Source: Seminavis robusta (Eukaryota; Bacillariophyta; Bacillariophyceae; Naviculales; Naviculaceae). Taken from it: a stretch of 26,657 nucleotides of DNA. The translations under genes were made by a program, and so were the position numbers. The DNA lies in NCBI GenBank assembly GCA_903772945.1, contig CAICTM010001572.1, positions 1 through 26,657 of the forward strand, given 5' to 3'. The notes beneath the pieces are model-generated. The model was not told where the DNA came from. It saw nothing but the letters and a program-made list of their open reading frames with translations, and made no database searches. This document shows positions 9,102 through 18,478 of this stretch, in pieces. Every line of letters starts with the position of its first letter. Position 1 is the stretch's first letter.

Positions 9102-9281
9102 ACCCTGCTACCCTTGATCCTCAAGTTCATAAAGCTCGGCTCCATCATCAGGAGCGACCACTGGAAAGTCTACTTTGCCATTGAGTATCTGGACTTGGAC
9201 CTTGGAGACGGATTGAGCATTCCACTGTACCAGTGGGAGGGCGTAAATCACTCCAAGCATTTCAAAGATCCGGTTACCCAG

Positions 9282-9357
9282 GCACGTAGGTTTCTCGTGT
9301 GGATGACACTATTTTGATGCTGCTGCTAATACTCATTTGTCTTGCTGGTTTTCTCAG
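9282..9357 (+). other. GC-AG intron in the transposase gene
   Basis: Only the join CAG|GTT keeps the frame and the HTNTIEG catalytic motif; it requires a 5' splice site CAG|GCACGT. Using the nearby GTAGGT leads to a stop within a few codons of the next exon. GC-AG introns are a known minority class of the major spliceosome. Confidence 0.75.
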
Positions 9358-9435
9358 GTTCATACCAACACAATTGAAGGCACCTGGAATGGTATTAAGA
9401 GGATGGTGCCGGTCCGCAAGAGGACCAAAAAGCAG

Positions 9436-9520
9436 GTGAGTTCAGTGCAGGAGATTGATGTTACGGGGTCTGTGCCTTCAGGAAAGTCTCTCAAAAATGC
9501 CCTCCATTTTCCTGCAACAG
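9436..9520 (+). other. GT-AG intron in the transposase gene
   Basis: The donor CAG|GTGAGT and acceptor GCAACAG|GTT flank 85 bp, which is not a multiple of three. Splicing restores the conserved C-terminal FEFVWRR segment. Confidence 0.85.
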
Positions 9521-9734
9521 GTTCAAGGCTGCTTGTTCGAGTTTGTCTGGAGGAGGAACAATGAGGGGAACCTCTGGAATGGCCTCCTTGATGCCCTTCG
9601 CAACGTCAAGTACAATTATTAGAGTATTGGCTGTAGTGTAGTGGAGGTGGTGATGATACTTGTAGTAAATGGTCTAAGTCGGTACTAGATCTGTTTTTTG
9701 TGAAAATCGTGACTGGAGTTGTAGTGTAGCTTTT

Positions 9735-9749
9735 TGTGTGTGTGTGTGC
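9735..9749. repeat. (GT)n microsatellite
   Basis: Seven to eight GT units follow a T run just downstream of the transposase. Confidence 0.85.
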
Positions 9750-10011
9750 GTTTCATACAGAAGACAAAGTAGGGGCGTTTTCAGGGCAGAGAATTGTGTG
9801 CAGTCACCGGTGACAGACAAAAATCATGATCTCTTGATTTCACTATGGAGATTAAGTAGCAGACTAGGTTTACGGGGTGACCACTGGGCACCTCTCTCGA
9901 TGACTCTACAAAGCAGGCCGGTTTATCTACGTATACGTATGAAGAACATATAAAAAACTCAACCGATGCGTCAGTCGTGCTTGTCGCTGGAGGGACTGCC
10001 AAAAATGGTTT

Positions 10012-10437
10012 TTACATGGTGGGGGAGTGATAGTGGACTTTAGCCCTGGCAACATATGCTTGTATCTGGTACCGGTACTTGGTAGCTAAGATCTGGCAAA
10101 AATGTTCATTACACATGATTCCTTGTTCTGGTGGCCCCACTTCAACACTTTTTAGCAGCCTGTTACAGGATAAGCGTATCGCTCCTGTGGCCTCGGTAAG
10201 TGTGGTGGTGCCCTTTTGGAAGGGAAGCACCTGCTTTTCATACCTGTACGGAGCTTGGTGGCAATTGGTTCTCCTGAAGACATGCTCTTCAGTTTCTAGA
10301 GCGAGCCTGTTACTCTCGGGCAAAATCATGAGATCCTCAATCACAGCCCTTCCATTGCAGCCTGTGGGAAAATCAACCATCGAACCAGAAGAGTTGATAC
10401 TTGAATCGTCGCAATCAATGGTCGTGCAGTCGTGCAC
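10012..10437 (-). CDS. weak hypothetical ORF, 141 aa
   Basis: The open frame begins MHDCTTIDCDDSSINSSGS and contains eight cysteines. It has no recognisable domain, signal peptide or membrane segment. It could be an exon of a larger minus-strand gene, since open frames continue upstream, but I could not build a spliced model. Confidence 0.25.
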   Translation of the reverse strand: MHDCTTIDCDDSSINSSGSMVDFPTGCNGRAVIEDLMILPESNRLALETEEHVFRRTNCHQAPYRYEKQVLPFQKGTTTLTEATGAIRLSCNRLLKSVEVGPPEQGIMCNEHFCQILATKYRYQIQAYVARAKVHYHSPTM

Positions 10438-11176
10438 ATTGACAAAGTTATTGAATCTATTCTAGGTTATGTTGACGCGGTCATTCGCCTTGACGACAAA
10501 GGGAGGCCTCTTTTGCTCTGGAGCTTGTCCTCCCTTATCATTTAACTTTGAAAGACTGTGCTGTATGTGCCTTTTAATACCAGGAATTGAGCAACCAGGA
10601 AGCAACCTGCTCCAGCATCAGGTTGATACTGTCCAGCTGAGTCATCCGCACAGATTTGAGTTTCAGTATCATCTCATGCAAAGGCTGGACAAACTATACC
10701 CACTAGTAGTAGGCTGCCTGCGCCAGATGCAACTTTAGAAATCAGATTGCACAATCTAAGCAATTCCACCAGCATTGAATATCCATTTGTAAGCATCCCA
10801 AAGATTACCCGCAGCATCAGTCATCCTCTGATGGAAGCAACGTCCTGGTTGGCGCCACCGAGAATGACTTGGCTGCTGATGGAACGGAAACAAAGTGCTA
10901 GATCCGTCTTCTTGCCTTTGGTGAAATTCTGCAACGCGAGTGGGTACGGTGTCAAGAAAACTACATTTGCGGTTGCAGCACACCAGCTCACGAATGCACA
11001 ACAAAGAAGCCGCTTTTGGGATGGGGCTTTTTGTTAAGCAGAGATTTGACCTTAGCTGGAAATCAAGTTTTGTAAAACTGCTTTGTCTATAGTTCTATTC
11101 ACATAGTTAGCGACATATATCGTACATGGACCAATGGTGTTCCTCTTTTTGCTGCTTGCGTCTTGTGTTCTCAATG

Positions 11177-11602
11177 TCAGTGCTTGGCATCAGCAACCAC
11201 AGGCAAGCTTGGTACACGCCTTGGCATGGTTGGACTCACTGCTGCTGATCGTCCTCCGTGTTTTCTCGTTTGGGAGCAGCCATGGCTATTCCATCGTTCT
11301 TGCCGATATGAGTTTTTGAGGGATGACTTCAGCAAGCAGCAGTTTGATTTCAACTGAAGGGGTTTGATGTTCTTCCTGTTAGTACTTGATGCATGGTCGC
11401 AGACGAGTTGGATCCTTGGGTTTCTCATTGATGCAGATTCGATGGACGATTGCTGGAGTTGTTTCACAAAGGTATCAAAGGGAGATGCCACCACAGCTCC
11501 CGATGGCTTTCCACCAAATGTTTGTTTGGATGACCTGACAAAGGAATTGGCATTTTGCTGGGGAACCATCATTGTTTTATGTTTTGCTTTTGTGATGAGC
11601 AA
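11177..11602 (-). CDS. weak hypothetical ORF, up to 141 aa
   Basis: Possible starts are at 11602 and at MMVPQQNANSFV about 33 bp downstream. The product is basic and Ser/Asn-rich with no recognised domain. The composition is plausible for a small nuclear protein but equally for chance. No neighbour supports a function. Confidence 0.25.
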   Translation of the reverse strand: MLITKAKHKTMMVPQQNANSFVRSSKQTFGGKPSGAVVASPFDTFVKQLQQSSIESASMRNPRIQLVCDHASSTNRKNIKPLQLKSNCCLLKSSLKNSYRQERWNSHGCSQTRKHGGRSAAVSPTMPRRVPSLPVVADAKH

Positions 11603-12394
11603 TTGTTGACCTGGTGTTTGAATTAATTTTGTGAGACAAGGGTGGGAAAAGTTTTGATGACGACGGTGTCGGAATCGCGTGTGATCGTGAGAGAGTGGAA
11701 AGTGGAAAGAAGGTCAGTGGACGTGGACTGTCGCCACTGTCCAACTGTCCAACCCTTTTCCAGCCAGTTTAACAATCCAGGGAAAGCGTCTCTTAAGAAT
11801 ACTAAGATAAAGGTCATCTTATCTTTATATAATTGAGCGTAGTCAGAACGATCACTGCATTGAAGTTCTCATCGTTTCTTCACCGACAGGCCAAACAAAA
11901 TTAATTTGGGGTTCGCTGTTACCGGTACCACTGTAGGACTGTAGGTGGTAAAGCCACTCAGCACGCTACGGTAGCATTCTAAAGAAGAGCTATTAGGCTA
12001 GCTTAGGCTGATAAGCTGCTGCTCACTGATTTGCTGCTGAGCACTCCAGTACGGATCGTCAGATGATACCAGTACCAGTGCAACCAACCTCACCGGCAGT
12101 TCTCTTGTCTTTCCTCCACCAAAGGGCATCGCTGTTCGCTGGTCATTCAATTTTTGCGTGGTGATCATCAGATACGGGTCTCTAGCTAGATCATTCTCGA
12201 TCACATCACCTCTCATGAGTAGTACCAGTATCTTCTTTACCGCCGCAGCAGGAAGCTACGTGCCAATTGAGGACAGCTCTTCAACTTGATGGATGCTACT
12301 TCACGCATCAACAGTCTCCCAGCCTTACGGTAGGTAAGCAAATGTTTCCTCTGAGTTGTCCCCTTTCTCATCAGTGTCCAAAAACTACATGAAC

Positions 12395-12856
12395 TACCCA
12401 TTCCACGTTCTCATCCTCATCATCCCAGGCATCCTGTCCTCCTTGTCAAAGTTTCCAGGTTGCGAAAGCTCAATTCCAAGCATTCGTCTTGAGTGACCTT
12501 ACCCGACACGCACATCCAATCTTTGATCGCAGCCAGGAGGTTGGCCGGTCCAGAATTCAGGTTCACTGAACAAACTGCGTCTGCTTGGAACGATGTGAAG
12601 GAAAGAAGGGGTGGACTTGCTGTTTGCATCCATCTCAATGTCTCATTGCTTGATGGTCTACGACCCAAGGAAACATGCTTGGTAGTACTATGGCCGGAGG
12701 AGCAAAGAAGATGGCAATGGTTGGTAGGTCCTCGTCATGTGCATATTGCTCTGCCATAGTCAACAATGCCTCCTCCAATCCAATTTCCTTCAGTACTGGT
12801 AAGTTTGATATGGGTGTAATGGAAGCTTGCTGTGTCAGTAGCAAGCTACAAACAAC
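12395..12856 (-). pseudogene. partial decayed copy of the 3' end of the flavoprotein gene
   Basis: Minus-strand frames here repeat the C-terminus of the adjacent flavoprotein. SVNLNSGPANLLAAIKDWMC parallels DVNLNSGLANHLAMIKEWMC, GKVTQDECLELSF parallels GKATRDECLKLGF, and LPTIAIFFAPP parallels QPTIAIFLLRP. Frames shift and the segment between IAIF and the VNLNSG region is shortened. Nucleotide similarity also reaches into the 3' flank (GTTGCCAAAG-like and GCCCCTTT-like segments at about 12330-12365 and 12938-12975). It is a tandem, 5'-truncated duplicate that has lost most of the gene, including the FAD-binding N-terminus. Confidence 0.85.
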
Positions 12857-12993
12857 TACTGAGAACCACTCCAAGAACTTGATGGGTGATGCTTCGCGCA
12901 AATTAGTGCTACTAGAAATGTCTTCTAGCTACCTGTAGGTTGCCAAAGTTTCCACAGTGTTGCCCCCTTTCTTTGGTGCCCCTTTTTCAACCT

Positions 12994-15507
12994 CTACATG
13001 TACTCGGTGAATACCCACTCCCCATTCTCATCCTCCTCATACCACTCATCCCATTCAGAAGCCTCCATTTTGTGAAAGCCCAATTTCAAGCATTCGTCTC
13101 GAGTGGCCTTACCTGACAAGAGACACATCCACTCCTTGATCATAGCAAGGTGATTAGCAAGCCCGGAGTTAAGATTAACATCTCCAGAGAACAAACTGTC
13201 ACCAATTCGAACGATGCGAGGCAATGATGTCGTGGACGTGCGGTCTGGGTCCAGCTCAATGTCCTGGTTGCTTGACCGATTTGAATGCCGTAGCAAGGAC
13301 TCAACGACATCTGTGTCCAACGTAACATTCTTGTAGTGGTATGGCCGGAGCAAGAAAATTGCAATGGTTGGTTGGCCATCACCTGCATAGTGCTCTGCCA
13401 CAGTTGACAAGGTTTCCATCAATCCGTTTTCCTGCAGTAGAGGTATGTGTGACATGGCTTTTAGCGGAAGCTTGGCAATAGGCATGCCGTTGGGATCCAT
13501 GGCATGGCCCTGCGACGACAAGATGTCCATTAGCACCTCTGCTTGAGCCTGTAACAAGTTGACATTGAGGATGCGAGCAGTAAACCAGGGACCATCATCA
13601 GTGTCGCTATTCTTGTTGGATCCTACTTCATGCTCCAAATGCGCTCCTCTGCGACTCCTCGAGAGCATCACGTCTTGAATACCTTGACGAAAGTTGTCCG
13701 TCCCATCATAGAACGAGTTGGGAGTGCAAACGCCTCCACACAAGACATCCACGCTACTGTTGGTTTGCAAGCCCCTGATTCCGACTATGTAATCCATATA
13801 GTCCTTGGCCCCATCGAAGTTTGGCAGGTCTGAGAAGTCAGACGTATCGCCCAACCAACTTGTCATGTTGGCAATGCTCTGATCCACCTGTCGCCGAAAC
13901 TCTGGGTGGTTCTCACGACATGCTCGGCACAATGGTGTTGTGGATGGGTGGTAGAACAAGTGTTTGGTGATATTGGGAGGATCGTTGATGTCGCTTGGCG
14001 GTGGAATATTATGGATATGCATCCAATAACTCGCCAGAGGCTGGCCCGTGTTAGCATGTACAGGATAGAGTAGCTGCCCAGCTCCGCCCTCGGCAATCTT
14101 GAGACTCCCGACATGGCCTTGCTCAATCATAGCAGGGACATACTTGGAGGGATACCATTGCCAAACTGAGGCGTTTCTGAGGTCTGGCGTTTCAAATAGT
14201 GGTGCTCCTGTGTAGCCGTAAAAGGAAGGCAACTCGTCTGTGTTAGAGGTTGCGCATTTGTCCCCTTCTGCGGCTGAATTCGATGAGCCACATTTGCGTT
14301 CACGAATCAACGTATGCAAACGGTGGCCCGTGGCGTCTACAACGAGCAAGTTGGGGACTTGTTGCTGTAACTCCATGAGATGTTCTGTAACGTCTTCTCC
14401 ATACACTAGTGTGACTCCCCGTTGTCGGACAGATAACAGAAGCAGCGTCTCAAGTACATTGAGAGGTACCGAAGTGACTCGATTCCAGGGACCTCGTTCT
14501 CGTAGCAACGGATTGGCCAAGAGCTCCAAGAGTTCCACAATCCGCGGATCAACGGCGATAAGATCTCCAAGGTCGGGTGAGCATCCCCAATGCCGAGTGT
14601 AGGGCAGCTTGATGCCGGGCGCCTTGGCTCGGTTTTCAAACATTGTAATGTGAATTCGTGGCATCATTGATGAGGAAGACATGCTGGCCTTTGTTTCTTG
14701 TTGACGAATTAGAAGCTCTGAAAGGGCACTGGCGACTGTCAATCCCGCTGGCCCTGCCCCCACAATGACGAGGTTGATAGCATCGTGTCCACCAAAGTCT
14801 TCCTTTCGGACAGTCCAAGTTGGGACGAGTTCATCCTGGTCATCCGTGAGTTCCCTTTTCGAGCAGACGGTCCTCGAATCCATTCTTGTAGTGCATCTTG
14901 GGTCGTCCATCAGACTCTTAAGGAACTGCCAGCATTGCTCACCGGTATCATTGGCACCAGGCACAAAGTCTTCATCGCAAATGGTCCGTAGCTTTTGAAA
15001 GTAAGTTTCAATATCTTTTTCTTCGTCCCATTGAAAGGTTGCTTCCTCCGAGAATAAATCCCCCTGTTGGGCATTTGGCTTGGCGGCAGCTGCAGCTGCA
15101 GTTGGATTGTCGTTTGGTTCGAGACGACGACGAAACTTGGGTGCTCGAGTGGAAGCATTGACAACTTTAGGCAAGCTCTGTCCCCACTCGACCACGATCT
15201 CATACCCGATGCTATGCAACCAGGATTGTGTTTGTGATTCAATATAGACTGTTGATATATCTTGCAGGGTTTCCACCATTCGGTCCAAAGCAGCCTGAAC
15301 ATTGATGTGGGCGCTGTTTGATGCAGTCGTCGTCGTCGTTGTCGTTGCATCGCTGTTGTTGCTTGGGTGACCGAAAGAATGGCCAATGCCACCAGTGTTT
15401 GCTCCTAACAGGCATGCGGAACCAGTGGTCGTGCTCTCCGGAGCTGCACTCAGCACCTTCCCAAACAAAAGTTGGAACAGTAACAACAAGACCGATGAAA
15501 TGAACAT
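12994..15507 (-). CDS. secretory FAD-dependent oxidoreductase/monooxygenase-like protein, 837 aa
   Basis: Residues 1-21 form a hydrophobic signal peptide (MFISSVLLLLFQLLFGKVLS). A low-complexity Thr/Ala-rich region with a poly-Ala run (about 137-142) follows. At 246-262, LVIVGAGPAGLTVASALSE is the dinucleotide-binding Rossmann motif (GAGPAG at 250-255). Near 764-785, RIVRIGDSLFSGDVNLNSGL resembles the second FAD motif (GD...) of flavoprotein monooxygenases, followed by the usual helix (ANHLAMIKEW). The protein is longer than the 400-550 aa typical of that family, because of an N-terminal extension of about 245 residues and insertions. Several N-x-S/T sites and cysteines fit passage through the secretory pathway. 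The gene is a single exon. Its substrate cannot be predicted. Confidence 0.85.
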   Translation of the reverse strand: MFISSVLLLLFQLLFGKVLSAAPESTTTGSACLLGANTGGIGHSFGHPSNNSDATTTTTTTASNSAHINVQAALDRMVETLQDISTVYIESQTQSWLHSIGYEIVVEWGQSLPKVVNASTRAPKFRRRLEPNDNPTAAAAAAKPNAQQGDLFSEEATFQWDEEKDIETYFQKLRTICDEDFVPGANDTGEQCWQFLKSLMDDPRCTTRMDSRTVCSKRELTDDQDELVPTWTVRKEDFGGHDAINLVIVGAGPAGLTVASALSELLIRQQETKASMSSSSMMPRIHITMFENRAKAPGIKLPYTRHWGCSPDLGDLIAVDPRIVELLELLANPLLRERGPWNRVTSVPLNVLETLLLLSVRQRGVTLVYGEDVTEHLMELQQQVPNLLVVDATGHRLHTLIRERKCGSSNSAAEGDKCATSNTDELPSFYGYTGAPLFETPDLRNASVWQWYPSKYVPAMIEQGHVGSLKIAEGGAGQLLYPVHANTGQPLASYWMHIHNIPPPSDINDPPNITKHLFYHPSTTPLCRACRENHPEFRRQVDQSIANMTSWLGDTSDFSDLPNFDGAKDYMDYIVGIRGLQTNSSVDVLCGGVCTPNSFYDGTDNFRQGIQDVMLSRSRRGAHLEHEVGSNKNSDTDDGPWFTARILNVNLLQAQAEVLMDILSSQGHAMDPNGMPIAKLPLKAMSHIPLLQENGLMETLSTVAEHYAGDGQPTIAIFLLRPYHYKNVTLDTDVVESLLRHSNRSSNQDIELDPDRTSTTSLPRIVRIGDSLFSGDVNLNSGLANHLAMIKEWMCLLSGKATRDECLKLGFHKMEASEWDEWYEEDENGEWVFTEYM

Positions 15508-16276
15508 GATGCTATCTTGTTATTATGGCCGTTTCTGTCCAAGCGATTTTGTGAAGGATAAGAAGACGTCATAAGAGCAATTCCATGTCTTGGTTGCGCA
15601 CAGAGAGCTGCACAGAGTATTCTTCTCAGTTCCGCCAAACAAAATCCAAATTTTCAAACTTTTGACCAACCAGAGACAAAAGGGAACTCATCGTTACAGT
15701 GTCGTATTGCAATATGGCCCTATTTGCTTCCAACGGAGCTAACCGGTCCAGTTGTTCCAGGTGCGCCAAGCAAGCCAGAAGAGCGCAGAGGGGGAAATTT
15801 CGGTCTACTGGGCACTTCGCATTCGATGACGAGGATTATAACTGCAACAACGGGGTGGGCACAACAAAAGGAAAGATCCCAAAGCAACTATCTAACTGTA
15901 AGCAATCAACTATAATCTTGCGAAGCATTGAGTTCCAAATTTGCGTTTTCGGTGCAGCTGCGAGCGACCTTGCAAAAGTTGCTTAAGGTGCTGGGCCACG
16001 AATAGTAAGCCAGCGGGAAGCTGTCAATAATTTCGACTTTCTATCGCGAGAAATCACGAGGACAACAACAACAAACATCCTCTGCTAAAGGCGAGTTGTA
16101 ATCGATACAGGTTCCATGCTGGAGACCTTTACTTGTACAAGAGCTGTTCATAATAGTAGTGACGAGGTGTAGATGGCGGGCTTTGACCGGTATTGGACTC
16201 GCCTGTTATCCTTCTGACTCGGTGCAGAACAGTGCTCAATTCTTCGAATCGGCTGCTTCCGACCGATAAATCTCGA
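15508..16276. other. intergenic stretch, presumed promoter of the flavoprotein gene
   Basis: It contains only short open frames, the longest 95 codons at 15699-15986 on the plus strand, without recognisable features. Confidence 0.4.
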
Positions 16277-16277
16277 T

Positions 16278-16376
16278 GCCTGCTGCCAGTATGGCCCTGC
16301 AACCATGCACTACTGTCTTCCTTACACTATTAGCTACCGCTAAGTATATGGTTGTAGGGCCATACAATCAGCAGGT
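16278..16376. repeat. imperfect 29-bp inverted repeat (foldback)
   Basis: The left arm 16278-16306 reads GCCTGCTGCCAGTATGGCC then CTGCAACCAT. The right arm 16348-16376 is its inverse with about five mismatches; the inner 18 bp have a single mismatch. The loop is about 41 bp. It may be a tiny MITE or a transcribed hairpin. No target duplication was identified. Confidence 0.7.
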
Positions 16377-16821
16377 ATGGAGACAATGAGGTCTCTAACA
16401 CACACATGCGATGTTTCGAGCTAATGGAGTTTTTTCGAAATTCGTTGTTGTCAGGAGGAATCCAAGAAACGACCAGTGAGCATTCGAATTTCAAGTCAAG
16501 ACTTTTCGAATCCGGCGAGTGTGAGCAATCCGTGTTCATAGTACTATTTTACTATACAAATGAATTCAGCGAGCCGGATCGAGTCCCGGTTTCAGGAGGT
16601 CGCAGCCCAAAATGTGAGGTGAAAATTTGAATGTTCTGATCCCTGCAACCGTTGCTTTGAAGCGATCACCTTCAAATGTCAGAGTACGTGGGAAATCGCT
16701 CCGTACGGTCGTATTGAGAGGACGAGTACGTAGCACTCGAGTGGAATCAAGTCTGTACGAATAAAACAAAGCAATGCATTACATTGAACCATTACTTGTT
16801 ATCTAGCTAGTAGCTAGCAAT
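16377..16821. other. downstream flank of the Mutator-like transposase
   Basis: No gene is seen. Just after the transposase stop lie the palindrome CAATCTAGATTG (16818-16829, overlapping the stop) and a CTAGCTAG-rich stretch (about 16802-16817). Terminal repeats of the Mutator-like element were sought here and at 21370-22100 without success. Confidence 0.4.
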
Positions 16822-18219
16822 CTAGATTGTATTGGGGATATCTCCCTCATCCTCACTGCTGTCAAGATCTTCCTCATCAGATGTACCATCATCTAAAAGT
16901 GCAAGGTGCTCTGTTCCTGGGACGACCGTATTCAATGGCATCTCTTCCAAAGCACTCAAATCATGGGCTGCATCCTCAGCCAACGTTAGCACATCGTGTG
17001 CCACGGTGTCTTCCTCCTCGTGCTGGTTGGTTGTAGGTGAGGAAGCAGCAACACTAGTTGGCCCTTGTGGAGTGACCTCTGCCATAATATCAGCTAGCTT
17101 TTTGCCAGTTTCCTTGCAGAAGATTGGTGGAGCTTCAATGTCACTCTTGCCAGCATACAAACATGACTTCTTTGCCTTCTTGCTGACATGACCAGCCTTG
17201 CCGCAGAAAGGACAATACTGCTTTGCCTTCTTTGCTTTCTTACGAACTGGAGGCATCGTCCTGAGATCCTCCATTGTGACGTCCGCCATATTGATACCGG
17301 AGTGGTAAACGCCAGTCCCTTTTGCAAACTTGGTTTTGAACTCTTCCGTAACAGTGGCTAGTTTCTGGGTTTTCCTCTTCTTGCGCCCAATTTTGAACTC
17401 CTTCGTTTTCTGCTTTGCTTGTTGCTTTTCGCGGTTGCGCTGGACAATTCCCAAGTAATGAGAGATGCCGTCGGTCATTTCGATTCCAAGCTTGAACAGC
17501 AGACGCCGATAGAATTGCTCGTATCCAATCGAATGGATGCAGACCGCAATACCCAGGCGATTCTCAAGGGAGCGCGTGCTGGCAAAGACTTTGTTCTTTG
17601 GAGCGAACCACGTGGCCAGGCTATTGAATGATTCATTGGCGTTGGTGTCCTGGCCGTGGGCCAATTCCTTCAACCTTTCCAACGTGATGTACTTGGCAAC
17701 AATCGTTTCAAGCAGATCGTACAGTTCCGCATCTTCCTTCTGCAATCGGTAGACCTTCTTGCTTTTCTTTTTCTCGTCCGTCGTCTCTTTTGACCGGAGA
17801 CACCAAGGTCCACAGTTCGCATGGTTGTCAAAGTGGTGATCCAAGACGGCCTTGCCACGGCTTTCGAATTGACATTCCTCGATCTGTTGAAGTGTACGAA
17901 TAAAATACGCAAAATTCTTCCCAATACGGATAGAATCCATTCGGCACATCCCTTTCTTTTTTTCAACAGTAGAGAGATCCAAACGAATAAGCTCACCCGT
18001 CAACTGTTTGCGGCGGTGGTTCGGATCTGCCACAAACTTGGGTTCGGGAATATCACCGGGTAGTTTTCCTTTGTCAGGACGTTCCTGGAGCTCCCCTTTG
18101 TTCTTTCCTTTCGTGATCTTCACCTTTGGCAAAACATCGGTTTGATTGTTGATTTTGTAGTTGGCATTGCTCCACTGCAAGTCGGCACGGATGGACGAAT
18201 CATCGTCGCAGCACAACAT
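16822..18219 (-). pseudogene. Mutator-like transposase, C-terminal half (split by insertion)
   Basis: Open frame of 465 codons starting MLCCDDDSSIRADLQW at the insertion edge. The DDDS segment matches the second catalytic Asp region of Mutator-like transposases. HHFDNHANCGPWC (about 128-140) resembles the family's Cys/His motif, and NANESFNSLATWFAPK (193-208) carries the third acidic residue (E196). CPFCGKAGHVSKKAKKSC (336-353) is a zinc knuckle of C-x2-C-x4-H-x8-C form. The tail is acidic (TSDEEDLDSSEDEGD). Joining across the 1,882-bp insert at an AT duplication gives ...RRFMLCCDDD in frame with the N-terminal half at 20104-21369. The ATG here is therefore an internal codon and not a true start. 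Confidence 0.9.
18218..18219 (-). repeat. AT target duplication, left side
   Basis: AT flanks both ends of the inserted element (18218-18219 and 20102-20103). One copy belongs to the ATG codon of the restored frame. Confidence 0.75.
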
Positions 18220-18244
18220 CTAAGAAGCACAATTGTAGGTAGTT
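18220..18244 (+). repeat. left terminal inverted repeat
   Basis: Begins CTAAGAAGCACAATTGTAGG. It pairs with 20077-20101 with one mismatch (G/T at position 16). Confidence 0.9.
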
Positions 18245-18478
18245 CCTGAATTGGGAACCTCTGGTCTAGTTTGGGAAGCACATCCCAACCGCATCTTCCC
18301 AACCAAGTGCTAGGTTCCAATTTGGCAAGGCAAGGTCCATTTTTGCAACCTCCACGTGGTTGTGGATTGGAACCTATCTCAGTTCCAGATTGGGAAGCAA
18401 GGTCTAGATCTAAAAGCTAGGTTCCTAATGGTTTCTTTGGTTGCTAATTCATAACCTTTCTATCTAATTCATTACATG

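Larger units (their letters stand above)
9102..9622 (+). pseudogene. Merlin transposase, 3' part, three exons with two introns
   Basis: Continues the frame broken at 4609. Exon 9102-9281 carries IKLGSIIRSDHWKVY with the second catalytic D (residue 235 of the rejoined protein) and NHSKHFKDPVTQ. Intron 9282-9357 (76 bp) begins GC rather than GT and ends TTTTCTCAG, with a branch-like TGCTAAT. Exon 9358-9435 begins VHTNTIEGTWNGIKRM, holding the catalytic E (residue 283). Intron 9436-9520 (85 bp) is GTGAGT...CAACAG. The last exon, 9521-9622, encodes FEFVWRRNNEG and ends NVKYNY. All exon lengths are multiples of three. The full protein would be about 335 aa, normal for Merlin. Without the LTR element the gene would be complete. 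Confidence 0.92.
9623..12394. other. long stretch with no convincing gene
   Basis: About 2.8 kb contain a GT microsatellite, two weak minus-strand open frames (listed separately) and a TATA-like TTTATATAA near 11823. The right end of the Merlin element must lie in its first part, but no terminal repeat was recognised. Confidence 0.4.

Noticed and set aside
9623..10020. Terminal inverted repeat of the Merlin element
   Set aside because: Comparison by eye with 3318-3961 gave only a short direct similarity (TTTATCTA...ACGT), not an inverted one.
13140..15392. Several 60-160 codon frames antisense or out of frame with the flavoprotein gene
   Set aside because: They are shadows of the 837-codon frame, with no start context or domains of their own.
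16575..16605. tRNA T-arm-like GGATCGAGTCCC
   Set aside because: No acceptor, D or anticodon arms could be fitted around it.
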